Positions 22,498 to 31,193 of a stretch of 64,000 bases of DNA are shown piece by piece; within the stretch, counting starts at the first letter, position 1, and each line of letters starts with the position of its first letter. Origin of the DNA: Kribbella sindirgiensis (GTDB taxonomy: Bacteria > Actinomycetota > Actinomycetes > Propionibacteriales > Kribbellaceae). The stretch covers positions 558,001 through 622,000 of the forward strand of contig NZ_SJKA01000004.1 in the NCBI RefSeq assembly GCF_004331435.1, in the 5' to 3' direction. The translations under genes and the position numbers were made by a program. The notes beneath the pieces were generated by a model, which saw only the letters and a program-made list of their open reading frames with translations, had not been told where the DNA came from and did no database searches.

Positions 22498-24233
22498 CAG
22501 GCGGCTTCCTCGCGGTGGAGGACGGCGCGGAGCCGAACGCCGATCCACTCGCCGACCGCTGGCGTGACGGCGTTGCCGTACCCGTCGACCTGGTCGCGGG
22601 CCGATCCCCAGACCACGAACTTGCCCTTGTAGGTGCCGAAGTCGACGTCGAATCCGCAGCCGCGGCCGATCTCGTGGGGCTGCATCATGCGGAAGTAGCA
22701 GTCCTCGAGCCGCAGGTCCCGCAGCGCTTCGCGCCATTCGGCCATCAGCAGTGCGGTGGTGTCTCGGGAGGTGAGTGTGCCGAACGGGTCCGTTACGGGA
22801 TGCGGCGCGGTCTCGGTGGCTGTCGATCCGTTCTGCTTATACCAGCCCGAGAACAGCATCCCCGGAACCTGTTCCGCGGTGACGGTGGGCATCGCCTCGG
22901 CGTGCGTCGCTGGCACCGTGTTCTTGCGGAACGGAAGGACCCCGCCGGACAGCAGGCCTACCGTCTCCGAGCCGACCTGCGTCGGCAGCGGCTCGCCGGC
23001 GCTCCGCGGAGCGCCCTGGTAGTTGTCCACGGCAAGCATGACTGCCTGCTCCGGTGCGTTGACCAGGTCCATTGGTAGATCGAGGTGCTGGGTGGCCGAC
23101 AGGATCCCGGTCTCTTGCTGGCTCGTCTGGGTAGACATCGGCTGCCACGTGTGCCGCTCCACGCCGCGCGTGGCCTTGACTGGCATGAGCACCGCGGGGA
23201 ACTCCGCGAACCGCTGCCGGCACCGCTCGGCGCGGGCCAGCGTGGATACGGCCATCGGTCCGGTCGAGCCGTCCTTGAACTTCTTGATCGGCTTGTCACC
23301 GATCCGGGTGCCGAGGTCGGACAGGTCGAGAGCGGTCAACGACGGGGTGAACTTCGGCACAACCGGTCGCAGGCAGGACGGGCAGCCGTACTCGTACTGC
23401 TTCCCGTAGCAGACCGTCCCGGACAGCGGGATGCCCGTCTTCCACATCTGGAACGACTCCACGACGGTGTCGCAGTTGCCGCACCAGGCCGGCGGCCGGT
23501 GCTCCAGGTCGGGTGCTGGAAGAGCCTTGTCCCAGAACACCCAGAATCCGCGGTCGCGGGACTGTCCCACATCGAAGAACATCGAGTTCAGGAACAGCAC
23601 CTTGCGCTCGTAGCCCAGGTTCTCGAACTGCTTGAGCCACCACCGGTACGTCGAGCCGTCACCGATCTTCTTGCTACCGGGCAGCAGAGGCCCCCAGGAC
23701 TGCAGTTGGGTCGTGCACTCGACCAGGATCAGCTTGGGGTGATGCCGCTCGGCGTAGTGCAGGACGCAGTTGGCCGTCGCCCGGTCGCGTTCGGACTTGG
23801 TGACCCGCGCTTCGTACTCGGGGTCTTCGTCCATGTCGAACAACGTGAGGCCCTGCTCGTAGGCCCTCTGAGTGTTGGCCAGCGAGTGGTTCACGCATGA
23901 GACACCAGCGCAGAGCAGAACGGCCGGCGGGAGGTCCCGCGCGGAGTGGTAGTCGGCAGACTCCTTGTCGACCAGGTCGGCGATCCAGTGCTCGACCTCG
24001 GGGTGGTTCGCCTCGTGGACCTCGACCTTGTACTGGTCGTGATTGGCCGCGGTGATCAGGTCGAACCCGGCCCGCCGGATGCCCTCACTCAGCCCGCCGA
24101 ACCCGGAGAACAGGTCAACCGCGGTGTAGACGTCGTGGCCGTAGCGGCGGCGCACGACCGCGGGGCGGTGGGTCGCTGTCCGCGACCTGCCCATCCGCCG
24201 GCGGCTCGACCGGGAATTACTCACGCGCGTCAC
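22497..24233 (-). CDS. DNA cytosine-5 methyltransferase with atypical motif IV
   Basis: A 578-residue C5-methyltransferase. Motif I (SAM binding) is DLFSGFGG at 40-47. Motif IV, normally PPCQ, is AGVSCVNHS, with the catalytic cysteine kept at C112 but the preceding Pro replaced by Ser. The motif VI Glu is in LVECTTQ, motif VIII is QSRDRGFW and motif X is DGYGNAVTP. An inserted zinc-ribbon-like segment (AWCGNCDTV and YGCPSCLRP) lies in the target-recognition region. No restriction endonuclease gene is adjacent, so it is probably an orphan that modifies element or host DNA during transfer. Similar divergent enzymes occur in actinophages and plasmids. A GTG three codons downstream of 24233 is an alternative start. 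Confidence 0.85.
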   Translation of the reverse strand: MTRVSNSRSSRRRMGRSRTATHRPAVVRRRYGHDVYTAVDLFSGFGGLSEGIRRAGFDLITAANHDQYKVEVHEANHPEVEHWIADLVDKESADYHSARDLPPAVLLCAGVSCVNHSLANTQRAYEQGLTLFDMDEDPEYEARVTKSERDRATANCVLHYAERHHPKLILVECTTQLQSWGPLLPGSKKIGDGSTYRWWLKQFENLGYERKVLFLNSMFFDVGQSRDRGFWVFWDKALPAPDLEHRPPAWCGNCDTVVESFQMWKTGIPLSGTVCYGKQYEYGCPSCLRPVVPKFTPSLTALDLSDLGTRIGDKPIKKFKDGSTGPMAVSTLARAERCRQRFAEFPAVLMPVKATRGVERHTWQPMSTQTSQQETGILSATQHLDLPMDLVNAPEQAVMLAVDNYQGAPRSAGEPLPTQVGSETVGLLSGGVLPFRKNTVPATHAEAMPTVTAEQVPGMLFSGWYKQNGSTATETAPHPVTDPFGTLTSRDTTALLMAEWREALRDLRLEDCYFRMMQPHEIGRGCGFDVDFGTYKGKFVVWGSARDQVDGYGNAVTPAVGEWIGVRLRAVLHREEAA

Positions 24234-24260
24234 CGCCGGGCTTCTTGCCGCTGCGCTTGG

Positions 24261-24413
24261 TCATCGTTTGGCTCCCTTGCGCTTGGGCTGTGCGGGGACG
24301 GCGTAGACCTCTGGGCAGCAGTACGGCGAGCAGCACTTATGTGACGGCGTGCACCAGGGCTGGCACGCGCTCTTGGATACGTTCTTGAGCGGTTTCGTCT
24401 TCCGGGTCCTCAT
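24261..24413 (-). CDS. Very small Cys-rich protein, 50 aa
   Basis: ATG 24413 opens MRTRKTKPLKNVSKSACQPW; six cysteines follow within SACQPWCTPSHKCCSPYCC, and the C-terminus is basic (QPKRKGAKR). It could be a metal-binding or disulphide-rich DNA-associated peptide. It is first in line before the methyltransferase gene and just downstream of the large inverted repeat at 24489-24610, whose region may hold its promoter. Function unknown. Confidence 0.5.
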   Translation of the reverse strand: MRTRKTKPLKNVSKSACQPWCTPSHKCCSPYCCPEVYAVPAQPKRKGAKR

Positions 24414-24488
24414 GGGATCTGTCGCCTCCCGCTGGTGGGCTTGTGTAGCGGCAGCCCCGTCCTTTGGGGCCTGCCGGCTACTGCCGCC

Positions 24489-24610
24489 TAGCGGGCCGGG
24501 CCAGAGGCTCCGACCAAGTTGGGTTCGGTCGTTGTCAGCTGGTGGACGCTCTTTGTCCTCCAGGTGAGAACTTCCGAAGCCGACTTGGTTGGAGGGGGCC
24601 TGGTCCGCTA
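24489..24610. repeat. Large imperfect inverted repeat, candidate origin of transfer
   Basis: Arm 24489-24528 pairs with 24574-24610 over about 37-40 positions with a few mismatches and a small bulge. A central part reads TCCGACCAAGTTGGGTTCGG against CCGAAGCCGACTTGGTTGGA. The 45-nt spacer contains no gene. It lies in a 292-bp non-coding gap inside an otherwise overlapping operon, 1.6 kb past the relaxase gene, a position suiting an oriT or replication origin. The role is inference. Confidence 0.55.
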
Positions 24611-24643
24611 GCCGCCCGCCAGAGCCAGCCACAGCCGTTCTTG

Positions 24644-24682
24644 CCCGGCCGGAGGCCGGGGCGCCCGCCCCGAAGGGCGGGC
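24644..24682 (-). terminator. Two tandem GC-rich hairpins
   Basis: CCCGGCC-GGA-GGCCGGG (24644-24660) and GCCCGCCC-CGAA-GGGCGGGC (24663-24682), both perfect, 23 bp past the stop at 24706. They would terminate or attenuate transcription from the relaxase operon, or form part of the transfer origin. Confidence 0.6.
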
Positions 24683-24705
24683 AGGTGATCCAGCAGAAGG
24701 GTCCG

Positions 24706-26172
24706 TCACCACGAAAGCGAAATGTCGCTGACCGGGGCGTCGTTCTTCTCGATGGCATGGTCTTGCACGGCCCGATCGGCCTGGCTCCATGCGGCCAGCT
24801 CGGCGTCGCGATCGTTGTCGGCTGTTGCTGCTGTCGCTTCGGAGACGTTGCGCCTAGCGGTGTCAGCGCTGACCGTGGCCCGGCTGACCGCCGTGGTGCA
24901 GGCGGACTTGTCAACGGCTGCAGTGGCATCGTCCGTCGCGCCAGCGGAGTTGTTCTCGGCCAGGTCGCTGGCCTGGTCGTCGCCGAGTTCGTCGGGGTCA
25001 CCGGCGAACCACGGCTCGCTGATTTCGGTTGCTTCGGCGGGGCTCATCACCACGCCGGCCACGACCACGTCGTCCTGCGGATCGACCGCCAGTTCGGCAG
25101 TCAATGCGCGCATCTCGTCGTCGGTCAGCTCATCCGCTTCGTCGTCGGCGGCGTCGTTGAGATCCCCGTCCTCGGTCGTGTCCGCGGCGGCGGGTTCGCG
25201 CGTCGCTCTGCTGGCGAGGTCGAGTTCGAAGTTGAGGTCGAAGCCGTAGAGGGTTTCATTCAGGTTCGCTCGCCGTTCGGCGAGCAGTTCCTGCGCATCG
25301 CCGGCGTCCTGGTGCCCGTGCTGTGCGTCTTCTTGCTGGTACTTGTCGGTGATGGTGTCGATCTCGCGCAGCGTGATGTCGATCCCCGCGACGCCGACCG
25401 AGTCGCGTGCGTCGTCGCACTCGGTACGCAGCTGTGCGAGGTGTTGTCTGACGGGCGCGAGACCGTAGGGATCTTGCTCGTCGCTCTCGCCCAGTAGCTC
25501 GGGGGCTTCATCGGCATCGAGGTCCACCTCGCTGTCGTCGTTGAAGATGCTGCCCAGCCCGGCCTCGCGAGACATCCGGTCGGCTTCCCGCAGCGACGCC
25601 TTGGCCTCCAGCCGCACCCGCCGCGCGCCGGCCGAGTTGTCGGCGTCTTCCAGCCGCTCGGCCTCGTACTCGGCGAACTCTGCGGCGCTCATCATGTCGC
25701 TGATCCGGGCAACAAGTTCCTGGTCAACTCCCGGCCAGTCGCCATCGTCAGGACTGCTGAACCAGTAGCTGGCCGGCTGGCCGCCTTGGACGTGCCCGCT
25801 GGGTCGTGCTGGGTCGTGTTCGATGTGGATCTGGTGGCGGGCGGCTCCGCCGAAGGTCACGGCGGCTTCGTGGTCGGCGGCTGTCAGTTGGTCGGCGGCG
25901 TCCTGGGCGATGACGTGCACGGTGGGCCCGTCGGTCGTGTGGGTGAGTCGCCGGAGCGCAGCGTCGATCTCGTCTCGTCTGTAGTGTTCGACGCCGAGTT
26001 CTTTGGTTTCTAGGTCGATCTCGGCGCGCAGCTCGGCGAGGCTGATCCATCGTTTGTCCTCGCGGGTGTCGGCGTTGAGCGCCGTGAGCATGTCGTAGGC
26101 GCGTCGGATCGCTCGCTCGATCCGGTCCTCGCGCTCCGGCGCGCTGGTGACTGCGGTGTGCTTGTCGGTCAT
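24706..26172 (-). CDS. Acidic protein downstream of the relaxase, 488 aa
   Basis: Starts at ATG 26172, 25 bp after the relaxase stop. The N-terminal 110 residues are helical with a winged-helix feel (IERAIRRAYDMLTALNADTRE, WISLAELRAEIDL, DEIDAALRRLTHT). A short domain with AVTFGGAARHQIHIEHD follows, then about 330 residues rich in Asp, Glu and Ala, mostly helical and low in complexity. Negatively charged proteins beside relaxases often act as relaxosome or chaperone components, or mimic DNA; this is inference. I do not recognise a family. Confidence 0.65.
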   Translation of the reverse strand: MTDKHTAVTSAPEREDRIERAIRRAYDMLTALNADTREDKRWISLAELRAEIDLETKELGVEHYRRDEIDAALRRLTHTTDGPTVHVIAQDAADQLTAADHEAAVTFGGAARHQIHIEHDPARPSGHVQGGQPASYWFSSPDDGDWPGVDQELVARISDMMSAAEFAEYEAERLEDADNSAGARRVRLEAKASLREADRMSREAGLGSIFNDDSEVDLDADEAPELLGESDEQDPYGLAPVRQHLAQLRTECDDARDSVGVAGIDITLREIDTITDKYQQEDAQHGHQDAGDAQELLAERRANLNETLYGFDLNFELDLASRATREPAAADTTEDGDLNDAADDEADELTDDEMRALTAELAVDPQDDVVVAGVVMSPAEATEISEPWFAGDPDELGDDQASDLAENNSAGATDDATAAVDKSACTTAVSRATVSADTARRNVSEATAATADNDRDAELAAWSQADRAVQDHAIEKNDAPVSDISLSW

Positions 26173-26197
26173 CCGATGTCCTTCCTGGGGGTGGCTG

Positions 26198-29100
26198 TCA
26201 GACGAGGCCGACACCGTCGGCATCGTCCTGCTGCGACTGCTGGGTGTAGATGTCTTCGTGGTCCCGCTCGTGCCAGCGGGCGAGTTCGTCCTCGTACGAC
26301 GCGACGTTCTCGAGGGCCGCACGCTCGGCGTCGAGGCGGTCGCGCTGGCGGACCTCGATCAGGGCGCGCTGGGCGCGGCGGACGGCCTCGGCGGTTTCCT
26401 CTGCGGACGGCACGCGCAGGTCTTCGGCCTCCAGCACCCGCTCCTCGGTGGCTGTCGCCTCGCGCAGGTCGATACGAGGTTCGGCACTGACCTGATTGGG
26501 GTCGGGCTGCTTGGCGTGGTCGTTGCCCTCAGCAAACGACGGCTCAGTCGTGTCCTCGATGGCCTTGGCCACGACCTCAGCCTCGACAATGTCTGCGTCG
26601 GGAATGGTCTCGGCCTCGGCAGTCGCGTCCTGCTCTTGCGCGCTGGGGAGCTGGTCGTCGACCAGTTCGGCCTCGATGAACTCGACGCCGGGCCGGGCGG
26701 TCGCGAGATCGCGTTCGCGAGCCTCGGCGACCTCTGCCAGGTCGTGCTCGTCGAGCACTGTCCAGTCGTCGTGCTCGCGTTCCGCCGCGAGCCACTCGGC
26801 GGCCGTGGTCCCCTCATCCTGGGCCTCTTGGCTCAGGTCGATTCCACGGTTCCTCAGCTCCTCCTTCGCGCGGTCGGCTGCGTCTTCGGTGGCGGCAGTG
26901 TGTGCGCGCCATTGAGCACGGGCCTCGTCGACCTCGGAGAGTTCGGCGACGAGCGCGTCGTGAGCCTTGGCCAGGGCGCGTGCGTCGTCGGCCTCGGTTC
27001 GTAGACGTTCGCGAGCGTCCGGATCCGCCGTAGCATCTGCCTCCGCATCGCGGAGAGCGGCCTGCTGGCGTGCTTTGTCGGCGGCCTGGCGGGTGGCGGC
27101 CAGTTCTTCGCCGACGTACGGCGGTGCCCAGTTCTGTTCGCGCTGGTAGGCGGCGACGCGGACGCGGAGTTGTCCGACGGTCATCTCGGCTTCGGCGCGC
27201 TGGTCGGCGGGGCGGCCGGCGGCGTCCCAGGCGGCGCGCCAGGCGGCGTAAGCCTCGGTCTGGCCGGCGTTCGGTGCGGCACCGATCGCGTCGGCGTCGG
27301 AGTCGTGCCCGGCCAGATCGCGGTATCCGGCGATCGCCGAGGCCCGGGCGATCCACGCCTCGCGTGCATCGGCGTCCTCGGTGGGGCATTCGCCGAGCTG
27401 CTCGACGATCCAGTCGGGCTGCTTTTCGGCGAGGTCGAACGCCAGGTCGCGGGCCGCGTTGTCGGCGTCGAGGGCGAGGCGTTGCAGGTACTCGACCCAT
27501 TCCGGGTCGTCGACCGCAGGGAGGCGTTCGCTATAGGTGGCGCCCTTGGGGTCGAGCTGGGTGGTCTTCGTGATCCGGTCGTGGATCACGTTGGACAGCT
27601 CGCGGGCGTTCCCGAGGTCGCGGCGGGCGATGGCCTCGGTCAGCACGGCCTCGGGATCGTGTCCGGCGAGCTCGACCCGACGCAGCAGGGCGGTCAGCGT
27701 CGCGGCTCCTGCTTCGGCGGCGAGTTTGCTGCGCTGCTTCAGGGTGAGTAGTCCGTTCGCCGCGGCCTTGTCCAGCCAGGCCGCGGCGCGGCTGGCGGTT
27801 GCGAGGCTGATCGCATCGGCGAGCAGTTCGGCGGGCGTGCGGTGCCGGACGGCTTCAGCGGCGGCCTCGTCGCGGGCTTCGGTCGCCGACCGCTGCCGGC
27901 GCTCGTCGGCGGCCTCCAGGATCGCCGAGACCACCGCGCGCGGGGAGCGGTGCAGCGACCTCGCGGTGTCCCCGGTCTCGGCGTCGGACGGGGCAGAGCG
28001 GGTAACGACGTACAACATGTTGGTCAGTCGTCCACGGCTGGCCTGTACGTACAGCGAGTTCAACGAGGTGGAAGGAGTGACGACGCCGTAGCAGCTGTCG
28101 ACGGTGAGGCCCTGGGCAGCGTGGACAGTGGACGCGTAGCCGAGCGCGACGTGCTCAGCCACGTACCGGGCGGGCAGAACCATGGTGTCGCCCGGTCGCG
28201 CAGCCTCTGTGTCGCCGTGTCCGAGTGGCTCGACACGCACGCTGCCGTCCGGCAGCACTTCTGTGACGCGGTACTGGGTGCGGTTGATGGCCGCGCGCTT
28301 GTTGCCGAGGTGGCCGGCGATCGCCCAGTCGTTGCGGCGGGCCTGGATGATGTCGCCGGCACCGGCGCGAGTTCCTTGCAGCCCGAGCTTGACGGTGGAC
28401 GTGTCGTCGACCCTCCCGAGGCCGACCAGCCGGGCGCGTAACTGGGCCGCGACGCGGGCGGCCTGGTCGTTGGTGTCGACCAGCAGCAGCGAGTGCCGGC
28501 CGTTGAGCTGATCGGCCAGCCACGCGTCACCGGCGAGAGTCTCGGCGCGTTCGACGTTGCCGCCGTCGACGATCCGGCCGCGGCGGTGGTACTCGCCCAG
28601 CACGGACTCGTCCCCGGTCCGCAGCCGCAGTGACGCCGGGCCTTCCCACGGTTCGGCGAACCGTCGCGTCTCGGTCAGTTCGTGGGTGAGCGCCCGGCCC
28701 GCAACCAGGTCCATGCCGCCCCCGGCGCCGACCGCGGCGAGCTGGCGCTGATCGCCGACGAGGACGAGCTTGGCCTTGAACTCGTCGCACAGTGCCTGGA
28801 TCTCGGCGAGATCCTGGGTGCTGGTCATACCCGACTCGTCGAGCACGACAAGATCGCCTTCCCGTACCAGCCAGTCGCCGTCGACGAAGTGCGTGGCTAC
28901 GAGCTCGCGCTGTGCCTTGAGCCAGCGGGCGACATTGACCGCAGGTACGCCGTCGGCAGCCAGCACTTCGGTCGCGATCTGCGACGAGGCCAGCCCAATC
29001 ACTCGGCGCTGTTCGCCGTGCCATAGGGACGGGTCGGCCCACGCCTTCGCGAGGGCGCCGACGACTCGGGACTTGCCGGTGCCGGCGGGTCCGACCAGCA

Positions 29101-30886
29101 CTTCGGTCCTCGCGCCGGAGGTGAGGATGCCGCGCACGGCGGCGGCCTGGTCGTCGCCGAGCTCGAGGCCTGCCTTGGCGAGCTCCTTTACGAACGCGCT
29201 CGCCTGCTGCGTCGTGGTGGCCGGCGCGCCAGCCGGGTAGGTGGCGCGGGCGAGCTTGCGTTCGGCGTTCAGATGCCCCGGGGTCGCGTAGGTGGCGCGG
29301 CCGGGCGCCTCGTACGACGACTGCCCATTCGCGAGTCGCAGCTCGCTGGGCAGCTCCTGGCCGCCGGGCTTGGCGGTGCCGAGGTTCACGGCCCGGGCCA
29401 GGCCCTTGCGGGTGAGCCGTTCGAGCAGTTCGGTCACCTGCTCGGCGTCGACGCCGAGGGCGTCGGGCAGCGCGAGACTGATCGCGCGGGTCAGGTCCCC
29501 TTCGCGCCACTCGGCCTGCTTCTCCTGCACCGCGGCCAGTGCCGTCTGCAGCACGGCGTCCTCGTCCAGCTTGGCGGGGGTGACCTGGTGTTGCCGGTTC
29601 GAGAGCACCTTGTCGGCGACCGTGGCGAGTCCGCCGGCGACCTCGGCTCGTAGCTCGCGGTCCCACCGGTCCAGCCGCGCCGCGGCTGTCTCTCCGTCAT
29701 GGGACTTCGCGCGCCGGGTCGCCTTGGTGGCGCGTTCCTGCATGCGCTCGAGTTCCAGCGCGTTCGGCTCGCGATCGAACCGCTGCCGGAACTCGGCGAC
29801 GATCTTCGCGGTCTTCTTGGTGATCGCGACCCGCCGCGAGGAGAACAGATCCATGACACCCTGGTCGATCCCGACGATCTCGCGGGCCTCGCCGTCCGGG
29901 CGGAGCTTGAACTGGACACCGAGCGACTTCGTCAGGTGCTGTTCCATCACCTGTTCGCCGACGGCACCGGCCGCGGCCTTGTACTTGTACAAGCCCTGGC
30001 CGTCGAGCGTGCGCCACTTCCCGTCCGATCCCTGAACCCGGTTCAGGATCGCGTTGTGGATGTGAAGCTGCGGGTCGTGATCGCGGGAGTCGTGCTGGAA
30101 GAACGACGCCACGGTCAGGTCGTGCGCGTCGGCCCACCGGCCGGCGGCGCCGCCGTGATGCCCGACCCGGACGTATCCGGCCTTGTCCGACAGGTAGTCC
30201 AGGGCCGCATTGTTGCCCGCCCAGATCGCGGCCTCGACCGCTTCGCGGTGCTGCCGCCAGGTCGCGACCTCGGTCTGCGCGGCCTGCACCGCCTGCTCCA
30301 AACGGTGCAGCCTCCGCGACCCCGCACCGAACCGGAGCACCAACGACCGCACCCCTGCACCGCTCCGGGTGCCGCTCCACTTGGCGCGGACCAGTGCACT
30401 GCGGGCCTGTTCCAGTGCACCGAGCGCCTTGACCTCCTGGGCCTCGAACGCGGTGTGGAGCACCGTGACCGACTTCTGCACCGAAAACGTCGCGTCATGG
30501 AAGCTGACGTTCTTCTGTGCCTTCTTGCCCGCTTCGGTGCGGAGCTGCTCGCACCGCTCCGGAGTCGCTCCGGGCTCGGCGGCCAGAGCAGCCGCGTACC
30601 ACTCGGCCTCGGTCCGGTAGGCCCGTCCGGTGTGCCCGAGCGTGTCGACCTCGTCCCACAACGCCGGGTCCTTGAACCGCTCGTCGCGCGGATCCAGGTA
30701 CCGCTCGTACAGCGCGTTCATGTCCTGCGCGTCCACCTCGCCAAGCAGGCCGAGCGCAGCGGCGCCGCGGCCGTACCAGCGACCCGGCGGCTCACCGGCC
30801 GCGGTCGCGCCGGTGTAGTAGTTCTCCCGGCCGGCCGCGACCGCGCCGGTCAGGTAGTCGGCGCTGTGACCGGCGTGCACGCTCAT
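26198..30886 (-). CDS. MobF-family conjugative relaxase-helicase (TraA/TrwC-like)
   Basis: A 1562-residue protein from ATG 30886 (MSVHAGHSADYLTGAVAAGR). Residues 1-400 form a TrwC-type relaxase: N-terminal tyrosines Y11, Y23 and Y24, and a metal-binding histidine motif DPQLHIHN with H275 and H277. Residues 560-1060 are an SF1 helicase: Walker A VGPAGTGKS (598-606), Walker B LVVLDESGM, VGDQRQLAAVG and the late motif STVHAAQGLTVDSCY. The C-terminal 450 residues are helical and acidic. It should nick the transfer origin, stay linked to the strand and unwind it. Length and order match TraA-type MobF proteins of actinomycete plasmids. The partner coupling protein is at 34807. Confidence 0.93.
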   Translation of the reverse strand: MSVHAGHSADYLTGAVAAGRENYYTGATAAGEPPGRWYGRGAAALGLLGEVDAQDMNALYERYLDPRDERFKDPALWDEVDTLGHTGRAYRTEAEWYAAALAAEPGATPERCEQLRTEAGKKAQKNVSFHDATFSVQKSVTVLHTAFEAQEVKALGALEQARSALVRAKWSGTRSGAGVRSLVLRFGAGSRRLHRLEQAVQAAQTEVATWRQHREAVEAAIWAGNNAALDYLSDKAGYVRVGHHGGAAGRWADAHDLTVASFFQHDSRDHDPQLHIHNAILNRVQGSDGKWRTLDGQGLYKYKAAAGAVGEQVMEQHLTKSLGVQFKLRPDGEAREIVGIDQGVMDLFSSRRVAITKKTAKIVAEFRQRFDREPNALELERMQERATKATRRAKSHDGETAAARLDRWDRELRAEVAGGLATVADKVLSNRQHQVTPAKLDEDAVLQTALAAVQEKQAEWREGDLTRAISLALPDALGVDAEQVTELLERLTRKGLARAVNLGTAKPGGQELPSELRLANGQSSYEAPGRATYATPGHLNAERKLARATYPAGAPATTTQQASAFVKELAKAGLELGDDQAAAVRGILTSGARTEVLVGPAGTGKSRVVGALAKAWADPSLWHGEQRRVIGLASSQIATEVLAADGVPAVNVARWLKAQRELVATHFVDGDWLVREGDLVVLDESGMTSTQDLAEIQALCDEFKAKLVLVGDQRQLAAVGAGGGMDLVAGRALTHELTETRRFAEPWEGPASLRLRTGDESVLGEYHRRGRIVDGGNVERAETLAGDAWLADQLNGRHSLLLVDTNDQAARVAAQLRARLVGLGRVDDTSTVKLGLQGTRAGAGDIIQARRNDWAIAGHLGNKRAAINRTQYRVTEVLPDGSVRVEPLGHGDTEAARPGDTMVLPARYVAEHVALGYASTVHAAQGLTVDSCYGVVTPSTSLNSLYVQASRGRLTNMLYVVTRSAPSDAETGDTARSLHRSPRAVVSAILEAADERRQRSATEARDEAAAEAVRHRTPAELLADAISLATASRAAAWLDKAAANGLLTLKQRSKLAAEAGAATLTALLRRVELAGHDPEAVLTEAIARRDLGNARELSNVIHDRITKTTQLDPKGATYSERLPAVDDPEWVEYLQRLALDADNAARDLAFDLAEKQPDWIVEQLGECPTEDADAREAWIARASAIAGYRDLAGHDSDADAIGAAPNAGQTEAYAAWRAAWDAAGRPADQRAEAEMTVGQLRVRVAAYQREQNWAPPYVGEELAATRQAADKARQQAALRDAEADATADPDARERLRTEADDARALAKAHDALVAELSEVDEARAQWRAHTAATEDAADRAKEELRNRGIDLSQEAQDEGTTAAEWLAAEREHDDWTVLDEHDLAEVAEARERDLATARPGVEFIEAELVDDQLPSAQEQDATAEAETIPDADIVEAEVVAKAIEDTTEPSFAEGNDHAKQPDPNQVSAEPRIDLREATATEERVLEAEDLRVPSAEETAEAVRRAQRALIEVRQRDRLDAERAALENVASYEDELARWHERDHEDIYTQQSQQDDADGVGLV

Positions 30887-31193
30887 CACGAGCGACCACC
30901 TGCGGTCCCCCGCACGACCTCGCCGCGGCGACGCATGACCCTCGCTACGGGCGCCCCGAGGGCGTCCAAGCCCCTGCGACGCAGGGGCACCGCAGCACCG
31001 CCAGGGGCGGCGCCGGAGGCCGCGCGAGCGGCCGTCAGCCCAACACGACAAGCGGAGTGAGGGCTCCACTTGATCGTGATGCAATGGTGTGTATCACCGT
31101 TCTTCATCCTGTAGCCGTCCTCGGACTGCTGCTGGATGCTGCTTTTCGCTGACGCTGATCTGAGGATCGCGTCGCGCTGATCGCTGGACTTCA
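30887..31193. other. Non-coding gap upstream of the relaxase with hairpins
   Basis: A 307-bp gap in a chain of mostly overlapping genes. It holds CCCCTGCG-A-CGCAGGGG (30971-30987) and GGCCGC-GCGA-GCGGCC (31018-31033), plus a weaker GTGAT/ATCAC pair further upstream. It may carry the relaxase promoter or an alternative oriT. No convincing gene. Confidence 0.5.

Noticed and set aside
26496..31060. Long plus-strand frames opposite the relaxase
   Set aside because: They mirror the GC-rich relaxase codons, contain Arg/Gly/Ala-rich nonsense and no motifs.
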